DNA of 21,512 nucleotides from Acidobacteriota bacterium (lineage in GTDB: Bacteria > Acidobacteriota > Terriglobia > Terriglobales > Acidobacteriaceae). The stretch spans positions 1 to 21,512 of the forward strand of contig JAJZDL010000020.1 of assembly GCA_021851465.1 (NCBI GenBank), in the 5' to 3' direction. Numbering within the stretch: position 1 is the stretch's first letter; each line of letters starts with the position of its first letter. The notes beneath the pieces are model-generated. The model worked only from the letters and a program-made list of their open reading frames with translations, searched no databases and was not told the origin of the DNA. The position numbers and the translations under genes were made by a program. Shown here one piece after another: positions 20,881 through 21,512 of the stretch.

Positions 20881-21222
20881 ATGGGCGCGCGCGTGTGGCC
20901 GATAGTCCTGCTGATTGGGTCGAACACCTTCATGACCTTCGCTTGGTACGGACACCTCAAGTTCAAGGAGGTGTCTCTGTGGAAGGTGGTCCTGGCGAGC
21001 TGGGGGATCGCGTTCTTCGAGTACTGCCTGCAGGTGCCGGCCAACCGGCTCGGCTCCGGGGTGTACTCGGTGGACCAGTTGAAGGTGATTCAGGAGGCGA
21101 TTACGCTGGGCGTCTTTGGCGTCTTCAGCGTCTACTACTTCGGCGACAAACTGCACTGGAACCACGCCGCTGCTGCCGGGTGCCTGGTGGCGGGGGCCTT
21201 CTTCATGTTCCACAAATTCTGA
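20881..21222 (+). CDS. DUF486 / DMT-like small membrane protein
   Basis: A 113-residue inner-membrane protein of the DUF486 family, part of the drug/metabolite transporter superfamily. About four helices are visible: 7-22, 34-52, 70-90 and 95-111. The family signature is strong: NTFMTFAWYGHLK (17-29), then YCLQVPANRLG and the C-terminal FMFHKF. GGAAAGGAAACC ends just before the ATG at 20881, a good ribosome site. Transport activity has not been shown for the family as far as I know. Confidence 0.9.
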   Translation: MGARVWPIVLLIGSNTFMTFAWYGHLKFKEVSLWKVVLASWGIAFFEYCLQVPANRLGSGVYSVDQLKVIQEAITLGVFGVFSVYYFGDKLHWNHAAAAGCLVAGAFFMFHKF

Positions 21223-21251
21223 GGGGCCGATGTTCTCATCGCATCGGCCCC
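21223..21251. terminator. Hairpin terminator between convergent genes
   Basis: GGGGCCGATG (21223-21232) and CATCGGCCCC (21242-21251) form a perfect ten-bp stem around a nine-base loop, starting immediately after the DUF486 stop. No T run follows on either strand. Its place between convergent genes suggests bidirectional use. Confidence 0.6.
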
Positions 21252-21296
21252 GCGGAGTTGCAACGGAACGTATCGTCCGAGCGCGCAGGCTGGCGG

Positions 21297-21512
21297 CTAG
21301 TTGAAGATCGCGCCCACGGTATCGTCGGTCGTCAGCGTAACAGTGCAGGAGTTGGGGCCGGTTGCACTTGCAGGATTGGGGTTTGGGTTCAGGCAGTTGG
21401 TGGACCAGCCGCCGAAGGCGGCGCCGGTAGCTGGAGCGGTCAGCGTGACCGTGCTTCCTACGGGGTAGGTTGCCGTGCAGACCGAGCCGCCTGCGCCTCC
21501 GTTCAGCGCCCA
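21297..21512 (-). CDS. 3' end of a surface protein with a bacterial beta-repeat domain (partial)
   Basis: The last 71 codons of a gene that continues beyond the window. The frame is open to the edge and ends in TAG at 21297-21299. The sequence shows one C-terminal repeat unit of the type found in large secreted or surface proteins of Acidobacteriota (Flg_new_2/InlB-B-like): a YPVGSTVTLTA strand, then FGGWS, a Cys-containing loop, CTVTLTTDDTVGAIF, and stop. Two cysteines flanking an Asn/Pro-rich loop (CLNPNPNPASATGPNSC) probably form a disulfide. Function is likely extracellular structure or adhesion. Family call by pattern only. Confidence 0.7.
   Translation of the reverse strand, partial: WALNGGAGGSVCTATYPVGSTVTLTAPATGAAFGGWSTNCLNPNPNPASATGPNSCTVTLTTDDTVGAIFN

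Overview
The window (about 62-65% GC) looks like a chromosome segment of a soil Acidobacteriota, probably class Terriglobia / family Acidobacteriaceae. The basis is a TIGR03435-type secreted protein, MacB-type permeases, a PadR regulator beside small membrane proteins, a hopanoid glycosyltransferase (HpnI) and intergenic palindromic repeats. This placement is inferred from gene families only; no 16S gene is present.

Layout. 1-1.6 kb: 3' part of an ArnT/PMT-like membrane glycosyltransferase and its terminator. 1.7-4.6 kb: a YtrA-like GntR repressor, ABC ATPase and ABC permease in overlapping genes, then a frameshifted TIGR03435 gene. 4.6-5.9 kb: hpnI on the minus strand. 5.9-6.6 kb: a Phd/PIN-type toxin-antitoxin pair. 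6.65-8.25 kb: a DNA methyltransferase fused to an Mrr-like nuclease domain, bracketed by a 26-bp exact direct repeat. 8.3-10.8 kb: two adjacent MacB/FtsX-type permeases with no ATPase gene beside them. 10.9-11.6 kb: a second Phd/PIN toxin-antitoxin pair. 11.66-13.6 kb: a PadR regulator followed by two tandem paralogous membrane proteins. 13.6-15.4 kb: a Fic-domain protein lying between a degenerate copy of the rnpB 5' end and the intact RNase P RNA gene. 15.96-17.6 kb: a DapA-superfamily aldolase followed by a two-domain bacterial microcompartment (BMC) shell protein. 17.7-20.8 kb: small membrane proteins, a DUF4126 protein, and the PLP-related pair yggS-glyA on the minus strand. 20.9 kb to the end: a DUF486 protein, a shared hairpin terminator and the 3' end of a repeat-rich surface protein.

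The most interesting part is the two-gene BMC locus. The aldolase ends in a linker plus an amphipathic helix that resembles an encapsulation peptide. The shell gene has a strong internal Shine-Dalgarno and ATG exactly where its second BMC domain begins, so one gene could make both a tandem-domain and a single-domain shell protein. No vertex protein, aldehyde dehydrogenase or other core enzyme lies nearby, so this is either a satellite of a larger BMC locus or a minimal system. Also notable are the rnpB 5' duplication around the Fic gene, the methyltransferase-nuclease fusion, and two regulator genes (GntR and PadR) that appear to be leaderless with palindromic self-operators over the -10 region.
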